Source of the DNA: Megamonas sp. UBA1792
GTDB lineage: Bacteria; Bacillota_C; Negativicutes; Selenomonadales; Selenomonadaceae
Assembly (NCBI GenBank): GCA_002315155.1
Contig: DCFY01000058.1
Span: 1-21,957 of the forward strand
Direction of reading: 5' to 3'
DNA: 21,957 bases
Under the pieces are notes generated by a model. The model was given only the letters and a program-made list of their open reading frames with translations, ran no database searches and was not told where the DNA came from. Within the stretch, counting starts at the first letter, position 1, and the number at the start of each line of letters is the position of its first letter. Below, one piece after another: positions 1-7,679 of this stretch. The position numbers and the translations under genes are program-made.

Positions 1-266
1 TTTGTAAAAATAATTTCACAGGATTTTTTTGCATTGAGAAACTTCTGCACGCGTTCACGCGTGTTTTCGTAGATTTCCGTTGCTCTGACACTAAGATCAT
101 AGGCGCCGCGATGCGGATTTGCATTTGAATTTCTATAGTAGTCTTCCATCGCCTTGATTACAAGCTGCGGTTTTTGCGTCGTTGCCCCGTTATCAAGATA
201 GACAAGCGGCTTACCATTCATTGTATTCTGTAAAAGAGGAAAATCCCTCCGATATTTATTCGACAT
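1..266 (-). CDS. sufS: SufS cysteine desulfurase (N-terminal part, cut by window edge)
   Basis: Class V aminotransferase-fold, PLP-dependent cysteine desulfurase, the cytosolic sulfur donor for the SUF Fe-S scaffold. Only the first 88 codons lie in the window; the PLP lysine and catalytic cysteine are off the left edge. The visible part has the typical N-terminal features: an opening that reads RRDFPLL, then VYLDNGATTQKP (conserved substrate/PLP pocket), then NANPHRGAYDLS, as in SufS/CsdA proteins. The ATG at 264-266 is chosen because GGAGG lies 10 bases upstream. This start overlaps the end of sufD by 11 bases, which suggests translational coupling. It is the last visible gene of the sufC-B-D-S transcript. 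Confidence 0.93.
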   Translation of the reverse strand, partial: MSNKYRRDFPLLQNTMNGKPLVYLDNGATTQKPQLVIKAMEDYYRNSNANPHRGAYDLSVRATEIYENTRERVQKFLNAKKSCEIIFT

Positions 267-1356
267 TGGCTAATCGCCTCCTGATATATTCTTCAATCTG
301 TCCTTTTATTTCTTCGTCCGGTATGCGCTGCAAAGCCGGCTGGAAAGATGCCGCAATAACCATCTTTTCAGCGTCGCGAAGACTCAGTCCACGGCTCATG
401 AGATAAAAGAGTTTGTTTTCATCCATTTTACCGACGCTCACAGCATGATGACCATCGACATCGTCTTCGCCGGAAAGCATTAATGGTACAGATCGGTTCC
501 GCACATCCGGGCTCAATACGACAACATTTTCAGCTTCACGACCGACAGAACCTTTACTGCCTCGAATAAAGTCAAGTGTTCCCCGGAAAATCTTCTGGCT
601 CTTATCGAGCAGCGCACCTTGTATTTCCATATGTCCATCCGTCTTTTTACCTTCCTGCCGGATGATATAGTTCATATCAAGTTCACGTGTTCCATCGCCA
701 AAATAGATCGTCTTGATATCTGCTGTGCTTTCATCACCAGCCAGATTTATCTTAAGACTTGTTACTGAACGGGCCGCTCCGACTTCTGCAACAGTGGCAT
801 CGATGCGAGCACCAGCCTCAGCATACGCACCAATGGCATCCATCTGCTGCGCTTCACCCGCAAGCAGTTGTACTTTGATAAGATGGAGCTTCGCTCCTTT
901 TTCAGCATAGACACGCGTCCGTCCGTTGTGGAAGATTTCCCCATCACCTGTATAGGAAATAATCACCGTTGCCTCACTGTTTTCTCTTGCAACAATGATG
1001 TGTTCATCGGTAAGTGCCGGATTCGATTCATCCAGCACATAGCGCAGCCGAATCGGCTGCGTACACTGTTCGTTTGCCGCAATCTCTATAACATAGCCAC
1101 TATTGTACACCGCGCTGACTGTCTTATCCATGGCTTCGCTGAGACCACAATCAATTTTTGCTGCATATGCAGCGATGTCTGCCGGTATTTCTTTTTGATC
1201 TTTTATACTTTGCACGCCAGCAATTTCTGCTATAAGCGGCTTTTTATCATAAATCCCCATCGTCGGCAGTTCCTGCCGGAGCTGTGCAGCGTTCACGCCA
1301 AGCCAGCGCCAGGTCCGCATCGGAATAGGATTCAATATTTCTTTTTCTGCTATCAT
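256..1356 (-). CDS. sufD: SufD, Fe-S cluster assembly scaffold subunit
   Basis: SufD partners SufB and SufC in the SufBC2D scaffold that builds Fe-S clusters in the cytosol. The 366-residue protein has the right-handed beta-helix core of the SufB/SufD family, for example EIQGALLDKSQKIFRGTLDF at about 244-263. The family C-terminal segment DDVDGHHAVSVGKMDENKLFYLMSRGLS lies at about 298-325; its His303/His304 pair falls where E. coli SufD has the functional His360. The start ATG at 1354-1356 follows a GGGAGG site. The gene lies 18 bases after sufB and overlaps sufS by 11 bases. It is shorter than E. coli SufD (423 aa), mainly at the N-terminus, which is common in Gram-positive-type systems. Confidence 0.95.
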   Translation of the reverse strand: MIAEKEILNPIPMRTWRWLGVNAAQLRQELPTMGIYDKKPLIAEIAGVQSIKDQKEIPADIAAYAAKIDCGLSEAMDKTVSAVYNSGYVIEIAANEQCTQPIRLRYVLDESNPALTDEHIIVARENSEATVIISYTGDGEIFHNGRTRVYAEKGAKLHLIKVQLLAGEAQQMDAIGAYAEAGARIDATVAEVGAARSVTSLKINLAGDESTADIKTIYFGDGTRELDMNYIIRQEGKKTDGHMEIQGALLDKSQKIFRGTLDFIRGSKGSVGREAENVVVLSPDVRNRSVPLMLSGEDDVDGHHAVSVGKMDENKLFYLMSRGLSLRDAEKMVIAASFQPALQRIPDEEIKGQIEEYIRRRLANVE

Positions 1357-1374
1357 TTCTTTTTCCTCCCGACC

Positions 1375-2781
1375 TCAGCCCATTGTGCCTTCAAGCTCAA
1401 TATTGACGAGATTATTCATTTCTACAGCATATTCCAGCGGCAATTCTTTGGCAATCGGTTCAACAAATCCACGTACAATCATTGCTTTCGCTTCATCCTC
1501 GCTGATGCCGCGACTCATGAGATAGAATATCGCCTCATCGCTGATACGGCCGATTTTAGCTTCATGTCCGATATCAACTTCATCACCCATGATATCCATG
1601 ACAGGAAGCGTATCCGAGCGCGACTCATCATCAAGCATGAGCGACTCACAGTTAACAGAAGACTTCACATGATGTGCATTTGGGGTAACCTTTACCGCCC
1701 CGCGATAAACAACGATACCCCCATCCTTCGAAATGGAGCGTGTACTGATATTTGACGACGTATACGGTGCTGCATGTATGACAGTCGCTCCTGTATCAAG
1801 GTGCTGTCCGCGTGCAGCAAAAGTGACACCTGTGAACTCACAGCGCGCATGTTCACCATGTAGAATACTGCACGGATAAAGCATTGATATATGTGAGCCG
1901 AACGACCCAGATACCCACTCGATGATGCCATCTTTTTCGACAAGCGCACGTTTCGTATTGAGATTCATCATATTACGTGACCAGTTTTCAATCGTCGAGT
2001 AGCGCAGACGAGCACCTTCCTTTACGTAGAGTTCAACACAACCCGCATGGAGGTTTGTCACATTATACTTCGGTGCAGAACAGCCTTCGATAAAATGGAG
2101 ACTGGAATTCTTTTCGAGAATAATAAGTGTATGCTCAAACTGTCCCGCCCCCGGCGAGTTCAGACGAAAATAGGACTGCAGCGGAATATCCACATGCACC
2201 CCTTCCGGTACATAGACAAACGAACCGCCCGACCAGACAGCGCCATGCAGCGCGACAAACTTGTGATCCTTTGGCGGTACGAGTTTCATGAAGTATTCCT
2301 TCACAAGATCCTCATGCTCGATCAGTGCACTTTCCATATCCGTATAAACGACACCCTGCTTGACAAGATCTTCCTTTATACTGTGATAAACAACCTCGGA
2401 ATCATACTGTGCGCCCACTCCGGCCAACGATGTCTTTTCCGCTGCCGGAATCCCCAGCCGATCGAAGGTTTCCTTAATTTCCGTAGGAACCTCCTTCCAA
2501 TTCCCCGTCATTGTTCCCTTTGGTTTTACATATGTAACGATCTCATCCATATTCAGTTCCGACAGATCCGGTCCCCATGTCGGCATCGGCGTATGGTTGT
2601 ACACATCGAGTGCCTTCAGGCGAAAAGCCAGCATCCATTCCGGATCATGCTTTTCACGCGAGATATCGCGAATAATCTTCTCTGTAAGCCCCTGCTGTGT
2701 TTTGTATACGGCATAGTCTTCATTTTTTATATCATATAAAGTCCGCTCAATATCTTCGACAAACGTCTTTTTCTTTTCCAT
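1375..2781 (-). CDS. sufB: SufB, Fe-S cluster assembly scaffold subunit
   Basis: Main scaffold subunit of SufBC2D; it receives sulfur from SufS (through SufU or SufE) and assembles the nascent cluster. The length of 468 aa is typical. Conserved stretches include WSGGSFVYVPEGVHVDIPLQ (about 183-202), the IEGCSAPKY segment with Cys234 (equivalent to E. coli Cys254), and NCESLML with Cys378 (equivalent to E. coli Cys405 at the SufB-SufD interface). The end, GHEAKIGRISDEAIFYLMSRG, is a family hallmark. The start ATG follows GAGGG that overlaps the end of sufC; the gap to sufC is 9 bases. All expected key residues that I can place are present, so the scaffold looks functional. Confidence 0.96.
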   Translation of the reverse strand: MEKKKTFVEDIERTLYDIKNEDYAVYKTQQGLTEKIIRDISREKHDPEWMLAFRLKALDVYNHTPMPTWGPDLSELNMDEIVTYVKPKGTMTGNWKEVPTEIKETFDRLGIPAAEKTSLAGVGAQYDSEVVYHSIKEDLVKQGVVYTDMESALIEHEDLVKEYFMKLVPPKDHKFVALHGAVWSGGSFVYVPEGVHVDIPLQSYFRLNSPGAGQFEHTLIILEKNSSLHFIEGCSAPKYNVTNLHAGCVELYVKEGARLRYSTIENWSRNMMNLNTKRALVEKDGIIEWVSGSFGSHISMLYPCSILHGEHARCEFTGVTFAARGQHLDTGATVIHAAPYTSSNISTRSISKDGGIVVYRGAVKVTPNAHHVKSSVNCESLMLDDESRSDTLPVMDIMGDEVDIGHEAKIGRISDEAIFYLMSRGISEDEAKAMIVRGFVEPIAKELPLEYAVEMNNLVNIELEGTMG

Positions 2782-2790
2782 ATCAATCCC

Positions 2791-3594
2791 TCATTTCGCT
2801 GGACACGGGCAGGCAATCTCACACGTTTCACAATTACCCCGGCCCCTCGCATCGGTATCAAGCAGATGCGTAAAACCCTTCTTATTGATTTCATCAATAA
2901 GTTCCGCTCCGCCTTCTTCAACAATTTTACCATCCATAAGCACATGCACCTTATCAATTGCGAGCTGCTCAAGAATACGCGTATTATGCGTGATAATAAG
3001 ACAAGAGTTTTCTGCCGTATGAAACTTCTTTACACCCGCAGATACAATCTGCACGGCATCAACATCAAGCCCGGAATCAGTTTCGTCAAGCAGCGCGAGC
3101 TTCGGGTCCAGCATAAGGAGCTGAAGAATTTCATTACGCTTTTTTTCTCCCCCGGAAAAACCTACATTCATATAACGTTGTGCATATTCCGGTTTCATTT
3201 TAAGTTCCTGCATCATTGCCTTGAGCTTCTTCTGAAATGCAAAGATCTTAATATTTTCATCGCTGACGGCCTTCTTCGCTGTACGCAGCATATTTTCTAC
3301 CGTAATTCCCGGGATTTCTTCCGGTGTCTGGAACGAAAGAAAAATACCGGCACGTGCACGTTCAAATGTCTTGAGCTCTGCAAGATCCCTGCCCTCAAAC
3401 AAAAGACTTCCACTTGTTATTTCATATTTGGGATGCCCCATAATAATGTTCATAAGTGTCGACTTCCCTGAACCATTTGGCCCAAGAATGACATGAACCT
3501 CGCCTTTATTCATTGTGAGATCCAGTCCTTTTAAAATTTCTTTCCCCTCTACACCTGCATGTAGATTGGAAATATCCAATAATTTTTCAGCCAT
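2791..3594 (-). CDS. sufC: SufC, ABC-type ATPase of the SUF system, with a cysteine-rich C-terminal tail
   Basis: Soluble ABC ATPase that drives conformational change in SufBC2D. Walker A GPNGSGKS is at 38-45, signature FSGGEKKR at 146-153, Walker B LALLDE at 166-171 followed by TDSGLDVDA, and switch His203. SufC proteins are usually about 245-255 aa; this one has 267. The extra residues form a tail with four cysteines (255, 258, 262, 264; spacing CxxCxxxCxC) after the normal end. I checked the tail codons against the raw DNA: they are in frame and end in TGA. The start has GGAG upstream. It is the first gene of the operon, behind a good promoter at 3701-3729. What the tail binds, if anything, is unknown. 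Confidence 0.95.
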   Translation of the reverse strand: MAEKLLDISNLHAGVEGKEILKGLDLTMNKGEVHVILGPNGSGKSTLMNIIMGHPKYEITSGSLLFEGRDLAELKTFERARAGIFLSFQTPEEIPGITVENMLRTAKKAVSDENIKIFAFQKKLKAMMQELKMKPEYAQRYMNVGFSGGEKKRNEILQLLMLDPKLALLDETDSGLDVDAVQIVSAGVKKFHTAENSCLIITHNTRILEQLAIDKVHVLMDGKIVEEGGAELIDEINKKGFTHLLDTDARGRGNCETCEIACPCPAK

Positions 3595-3700
3595 ATTATG
3601 CTCTCCTTACATTTCTATAGTTTCTTCAATAATAATACACATTCCAGCATAAGCATTCATTATCAAACGAATTCTTATCATAATACTCGGGATTAAATTT

Positions 3701-3729
3701 ATTGTATTTCTTTTTATAACATATGTCAA
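3701..3729 (-). promoter_or_regulatory. Sigma70-type promoter of the suf operon
   Basis: On the minus strand: -35 TTGACA (3729-3724), 17-base spacer, -10 TACAAT (3706-3701). This is a near-consensus vegetative promoter about 107 bases before the sufC start. The untranslated leader is AT-rich; I could not define an IscR, Fur or PerR site in it with confidence. Confidence 0.75.
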
Positions 3730-3764
3730 TGCTTTCCTATAAATTATATGGGAAAATACTCCAC

Positions 3765-3809
3765 AAAAAAACTACAGCCCAAAAATTATACCGGGACTGT
3801 AGTTTTTTT
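3765..3809 (-). terminator. Intrinsic terminator after the pflX-like gene
   Basis: Inverted repeat AAAAAACTACAG-CCC (3765-3780) pairs with GGG-A-CTGTAGTTTTTT (3793-3809), with one bulged A and a 12-base loop. It lies about 70 bases after the stop codon of the upstream minus-strand gene and just before the suf promoter, so it separates the two transcripts. A and T tracts on both flanks mean it could act in both directions. Confidence 0.88.
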
Positions 3810-3876
3810 ATTGATGTTCCGTAAGGACACAGACTGCTCTTTCCAGCGATACGGCCACCGGACTTATACCTTCAAT

Positions 3877-4773
3877 TTATTTCAACACGCCTTGTCCATC
3901 AAACTGTGGGACAAACTTTTCTGATGCTGTACGCCCCTGCTGAATAAAGCACTGCGTAATACCTAGTTCTCTTGCATGGTCTACAACTTTATCGTATTCA
4001 TACGTTGTAAGGCGGCGATTAATCTCGGGGTAGTCTGCGACCTCATGCATCGGCGTAAACTGGTTCATGAGGCTTATATATATATCATCACCAAAGGTCT
4101 GCCACAGCCAATCAACAATGCGCATACTCTCGTCTTTATGTCCCGGCAGAATAAGATGACGCACGATAACGCCCCGCTTCATTCTGCCCGCCTCAATTAC
4201 AGGCTTTCCAACGAGTGCAGCCATTCGACAAATGGCTGCACTCGCTGCCGCAAAATAGCCAGGTGCCTTCGAATAGCGACAGGCTGATACTTCATCCGCA
4301 TATTTCATATCGGGAAGAAATACATCCACTGATCCACGCAATAATAGAAGGGTTTCTTCTGTTTCATAAGCATTCGAGTTATATACGACTGGCAGCCGCA
4401 GCCCACGCTGCTTCGCCAGCTTTAACGCTGCAAGAATCTGTGGAACATAGTGTGTCGGCGTCACAAGATCAAGGCTTGCAGCACCACGCTCCTGCTGTTC
4501 AAGAAATATCTCTGCAAGCCGCGCTGCTGTAACCTCAATACCTTTACCGCCCTGACTAATCTTATGGTTCTGGCAAAATACACAGTGCAGATTGCAGTGA
4601 GAGAAAAATACTGTACCCGCTCCTTTTTCACCGGACAAACAAGGTTCCTCCCATTTGTGCAGCGATACCAGCGCAATTTTCACCTGTGCCCCCGCACCGC
4701 AAAACCCATATTCACCATGACTGCGATCAGCATTACAGTGCCTTGGGCACAGATTGCATTTTTCTATAATCAC
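3877..4773 (-). CDS. PflX-like radical SAM protein (COG1313 type)
   Basis: A 298-aa radical SAM protein of the family often annotated as putative pyruvate formate-lyase activating enzyme PflX. Its true reaction is not established. The N-terminus has a cysteine set, C6, C9, C13 and C25 (CxxCxxxC...C), then the radical SAM CxxxCxxC motif at C60, C64 and C67 (HCNLHCVFCQNH). Conserved later blocks include VTPTHYVPQI, YNSNAYE, DVFLPDMKYAD and RHLILPGH. It lacks the ferredoxin insert of true glycyl-radical activases. The start codon is GTG (4771-4773), with AAGGAG upstream. The stop codon of the LTA-synthase-like gene is 14 bases ahead, so the two are probably cotranscribed. A specific role in envelope synthesis cannot be inferred from position alone. 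Confidence 0.85.
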   Translation of the reverse strand: MIIEKCNLCPRHCNADRSHGEYGFCGAGAQVKIALVSLHKWEEPCLSGEKGAGTVFFSHCNLHCVFCQNHKISQGGKGIEVTAARLAEIFLEQQERGAASLDLVTPTHYVPQILAALKLAKQRGLRLPVVYNSNAYETEETLLLLRGSVDVFLPDMKYADEVSACRYSKAPGYFAAASAAICRMAALVGKPVIEAGRMKRGVIVRHLILPGHKDESMRIVDWLWQTFGDDIYISLMNQFTPMHEVADYPEINRRLTTYEYDKVVDHARELGITQCFIQQGRTASEKFVPQFDGQGVLK

Positions 4774-4787
4774 GATGTCCCGCTCCT

Positions 4788-6803
4788 TTATTTCCTGTTT
4801 ATTGTGAGCGACTCATCAAGTATCGGGCCATACTTGGCCCGCCACCACGAAATGCTCCGCACCGCATCAATATAACTTTGCAGTACCGGTTCATTGATCG
4901 GCTCTGCCGCAGCACCAATTGCCTCAGACTTAAATGGCAGAATATCTGCCTTCCCAATTTTATCATGCATAATCCAAAAGCCATAATTCACTCCCATTTT
5001 ATTACCGCGTGAAAGGCTTGATCCCAGCGCTTCGTATTCAAATCCCTGCGGTGCAATCATCTCAATAAGCGTCGGTACAACATCAATCTGACTACCCGCT
5101 GCTTCCTTATCCAGCACACCTTTTTTCACAGATTTTCCCGTAACGATAAATGGAATGCCATAACGTTCATACATCGATGGTGCCTTGTCAATATTATAGC
5201 GATCCGCATGGTCACCAATCACAATAAAAAGACTGTTCGGATACTTTTCCTTCGCCTCACGAATAAAAGCTGCCATTTCCTTATCCGCATACCAATAATG
5301 TCCCAGTTGCTTGATAAGATCTTCATCTTTCTGCGCTTCCACTGGCAGCGCTGCTCGCAGTGCCTCTTTATCAAAACCCGCTTTTTCCAGATCGATATTA
5401 AACGGTGAATGATTTGACACATTCAGCAATACATTGAAGCTTGGCGTATCCGCAGACACCCCATCAAGGACTGCCTTGTACAGATATTCATCGTCACATC
5501 CCCAGACACTTCCCGTGTCGGCATTTTTGAAATCACCACGACTGTAAAAGTGTCCAAAACCCTGTGCCTGCGTGAATGCACCGATTCGTTCCCATGTCGA
5601 TGGTCCGGCATACCAAAAGTTCGTTCCATAGCCAAGGCGTTCCATTTGTGGCGCACTTGCCGTCGGATACGGTGCGGCAAATGCCTCTGGCATCGTTGTA
5701 AGATAGAGATTCGCGTCAGCAAACCCAGTCACGATACCTGTGACTGCCGATACCGTACTCGCTCCATCCGGCAGAAATGTCCCGCAGTAATCACTGTCTT
5801 CCTCTGCCATAATCGATTTCATACCATCAGCAATATGCAAATCCTTATATTTATCAAGAAGCGGCCAATTGGCATAACTTTCCGAAATGATAATAAAAAT
5901 CTGGCGCGGCTTTTCCACCTGCATACCTTGCGCCTGATGAGTAAGATATCGATCAAGGTCATCGGAGTCTGCCGGTTTTTTCGCAAGTGTTGCGGCCAAC
6001 GTCCTGATTTGCTCTGTATCAAAGTTGAGGCCATTGCAGGCCTCCATGCGGTTATTCATCGTATAGGCTCGATAAACTGCCTGCAAATCATCAAGAATTG
6101 CCTCATTAAGAAATGTATCTTTTGTGACACCTGCATTTTCCCAGTCAACCTCCGTCTGCCAGTTCAGACTTCCACCAAACATTGCCAGCAGGGATACATA
6201 ATAAAGCACAAGTAAAAAACCAGCCCGTCCTATCCAGCATAACGGTTTCCATCCGCAGTTATGCCAAAATCCCCATTGGCACCGCAAAAAACGAATAAAA
6301 ATTTTATAAAATAAAAACGCAAGCAAAAAAGCACCCGCTAAGCGTACTGGCAGATAAAACTCCTGTACAAGGGACAAAGCGAGCGCATAGACATCATCAT
6401 TTGCTGTATTGAACATAAGCTGGTTAAACCCCGAATGAAACTGGCGGTAGTACGGAAAACGCGCAATAAAAAGAACTGACAGCACAAGAATTGAAATTCC
6501 ATTCACCGTACAGCGCACGATGTTCTCGCGCCGGGGTGCCAGAACATTTGCCATTCCCGAGCAAAGCAGTGAAATAACTGTCAGTAGACCAGCACTCTTA
6601 CAACTGATGCGCATGCCTACCCAAAGAGCTGTAAGCACATCGTGACTTTCGGATGCAGGTCCAATATACGCGTGCATCCAGCCGATAAAGACCAGACGAA
6701 ACAGGCATAGCATCGCTAGAAAGAAAAGAAATACTTTAATTTCCTGCTGCATGAAATGGTAAAAATTCTGCCAGCTCAGCAGCCTTAAAAATGTTTGCTT
6801 CAT
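4788..6803 (-). CDS. LTA-synthase-like membrane sulfatase-fold phosphoglycerol transferase
   Basis: Polytopic membrane enzyme with an extracytoplasmic alkaline-phosphatase-fold domain, of the LtaS/OpgB type that transfers glycerophosphate from phosphatidylglycerol to a glycolipid or glycan. Hydrophobic segments lie at about 22-45, 68-88, 98-116, 152-172 and 192-210; the catalytic domain spans about 298-620. The residues expected for Mn binding and catalysis are visible: Glu308 (ISESYANW), the nucleophile Thr350 (DGAST), Asp531-His532 (IGDHADRY) and His465 (NVSNHSPF). Length is 671 aa, close to LtaS proteins. The start ATG has GGAG upstream. It lies 40 bases after the deoR gene and 14 bases before the pflX-like gene. 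If the host is a diderm, the acceptor may be a periplasmic glycan and not lipoteichoic acid; the acceptor cannot be read from sequence. Confidence 0.85.
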   Translation of the reverse strand: MKQTFLRLLSWQNFYHFMQQEIKVFLFFLAMLCLFRLVFIGWMHAYIGPASESHDVLTALWVGMRISCKSAGLLTVISLLCSGMANVLAPRRENIVRCTVNGISILVLSVLFIARFPYYRQFHSGFNQLMFNTANDDVYALALSLVQEFYLPVRLAGAFLLAFLFYKIFIRFLRCQWGFWHNCGWKPLCWIGRAGFLLVLYYVSLLAMFGGSLNWQTEVDWENAGVTKDTFLNEAILDDLQAVYRAYTMNNRMEACNGLNFDTEQIRTLAATLAKKPADSDDLDRYLTHQAQGMQVEKPRQIFIIISESYANWPLLDKYKDLHIADGMKSIMAEEDSDYCGTFLPDGASTVSAVTGIVTGFADANLYLTTMPEAFAAPYPTASAPQMERLGYGTNFWYAGPSTWERIGAFTQAQGFGHFYSRGDFKNADTGSVWGCDDEYLYKAVLDGVSADTPSFNVLLNVSNHSPFNIDLEKAGFDKEALRAALPVEAQKDEDLIKQLGHYWYADKEMAAFIREAKEKYPNSLFIVIGDHADRYNIDKAPSMYERYGIPFIVTGKSVKKGVLDKEAAGSQIDVVPTLIEMIAPQGFEYEALGSSLSRGNKMGVNYGFWIMHDKIGKADILPFKSEAIGAAAEPINEPVLQSYIDAVRSISWWRAKYGPILDESLTINRK

Positions 6804-6843
6804 ACTAAAAATTCAGCTCCAAATAAAAAGTTGCGAAACAGTC

Positions 6844-7611
6844 TCACGGGATAATAATCTGTACACCATAATCCGAAGCCGCCTGACGAATATCCTCTGT
6901 CGGCATCGAATCTGTGATAAGCCCGGAAAGCGTATCGAGTGTCGTATAGTTATAGTTGCCATCCTTATTGAGTTTCTTGGCTTCTGCCACAAGATAAGCC
7001 TTCTTGCTTGCGCGAATGATCGCTGCCTTATTGATTCCATCCTCAATATCGTATGTAGAAACACTGTTTTCACGCACATCAACACCAACGGCGCCAACGA
7101 ACGCAATATCCGGTTTAAGATGTGAAATAAAGTCCATCGTCATACCGCCCCAGAAACCATCGCGGCTCTTATTGATTTTGCCCCCGGCAAAGACAAGGCG
7201 AATCTTCGGATTATGTGCAAGGATTACAAGAATATCGATCATATTTGTGACAACCGTGAGTTCACGCTGATCTTTTTCAAGCAGCTCCGCTACAGCAAGA
7301 TTGCTTGTTGAAATATCAAGAAATACCATGTCTTTTTCATTGATAAGGCTGACTGCAGCTTCCGCAATGCGGCGCTTCGCCTCAACATCACTATTACGGC
7401 GCTTGCTGACCTCCATCGTATGCAAATTTTCCCGTAATACGACTGCTCCACCATAGGTGCGCTTAAGCTTGCCCTGTTTTTCAAGGGCTCCAAGATCTTT
7501 GCGTATACAATCTTCCGTGACCTTAAATTTTTCGCTGAGTTCCTTGACCTTGACCTTGCCATCACGCGTCAGTATACTCATAATACTATCTTGTCTTTCT
7601 TCTAAAAACAT
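6844..7611 (-). CDS. DeoR-family transcriptional regulator
   Basis: DeoR-type repressor: an N-terminal winged helix-turn-helix (about residues 1-55 with KELSEKFKVTEDCIRKDL as recognition region and the wing KRTYGGAV) and a C-terminal DeoRC sugar-phosphate-sensing domain with VFLDISTSNLAVAELL, VVTNM, FAGGKINK and DIAFVGAVGVD. I choose the ATG at 7609-7611 and not the upstream GTG at 7618-7620: AGAGG abuts the GTG but sits 8 bases before the ATG, which gives 255 aa and the usual family opening MFLEERQDSI. It follows the activase gene by 68 bases without a visible terminator and precedes the LTA-synthase-like gene by 40 bases. DeoR regulators usually control neighbouring sugar-metabolism genes and respond to phosphorylated sugars; the target here is unknown. 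Confidence 0.88.
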   Translation of the reverse strand: MFLEERQDSIMSILTRDGKVKVKELSEKFKVTEDCIRKDLGALEKQGKLKRTYGGAVVLRENLHTMEVSKRRNSDVEAKRRIAEAAVSLINEKDMVFLDISTSNLAVAELLEKDQRELTVVTNMIDILVILAHNPKIRLVFAGGKINKSRDGFWGGMTMDFISHLKPDIAFVGAVGVDVRENSVSTYDIEDGINKAAIIRASKKAYLVAEAKKLNKDGNYNYTTLDTLSGLITDSMPTEDIRQAASDYGVQIIIP

Positions 7612-7679
7612 TGCATACACCTCTATCTAAATAATTTTCAGTTTATTTATGATTACAACCATATATTCTATCATGTAAA

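Noticed and set aside
868..1755. A 295-codon open frame on the plus strand opposite sufD and sufB.
   Set aside because: It lies antisense to two well-conserved suf genes, has no ribosome site and its product has no recognisable domain; it is a shadow of the codon use of the real genes.
3655..3690. GATAAG/GATAAT elements in the suf leader that resemble a Fur or PerR box.
   Set aside because: The match is partial, the symmetry does not extend beyond GAATTC, and the region is AT-rich, so I could not call an operator.
5550..6215. A 221-codon plus-strand frame opposite the LTA-synthase-like gene.
   Set aside because: Its translation is rich in Cys and Arg with no domain, and it is fully covered by a gene with intact catalytic motifs on the other strand.
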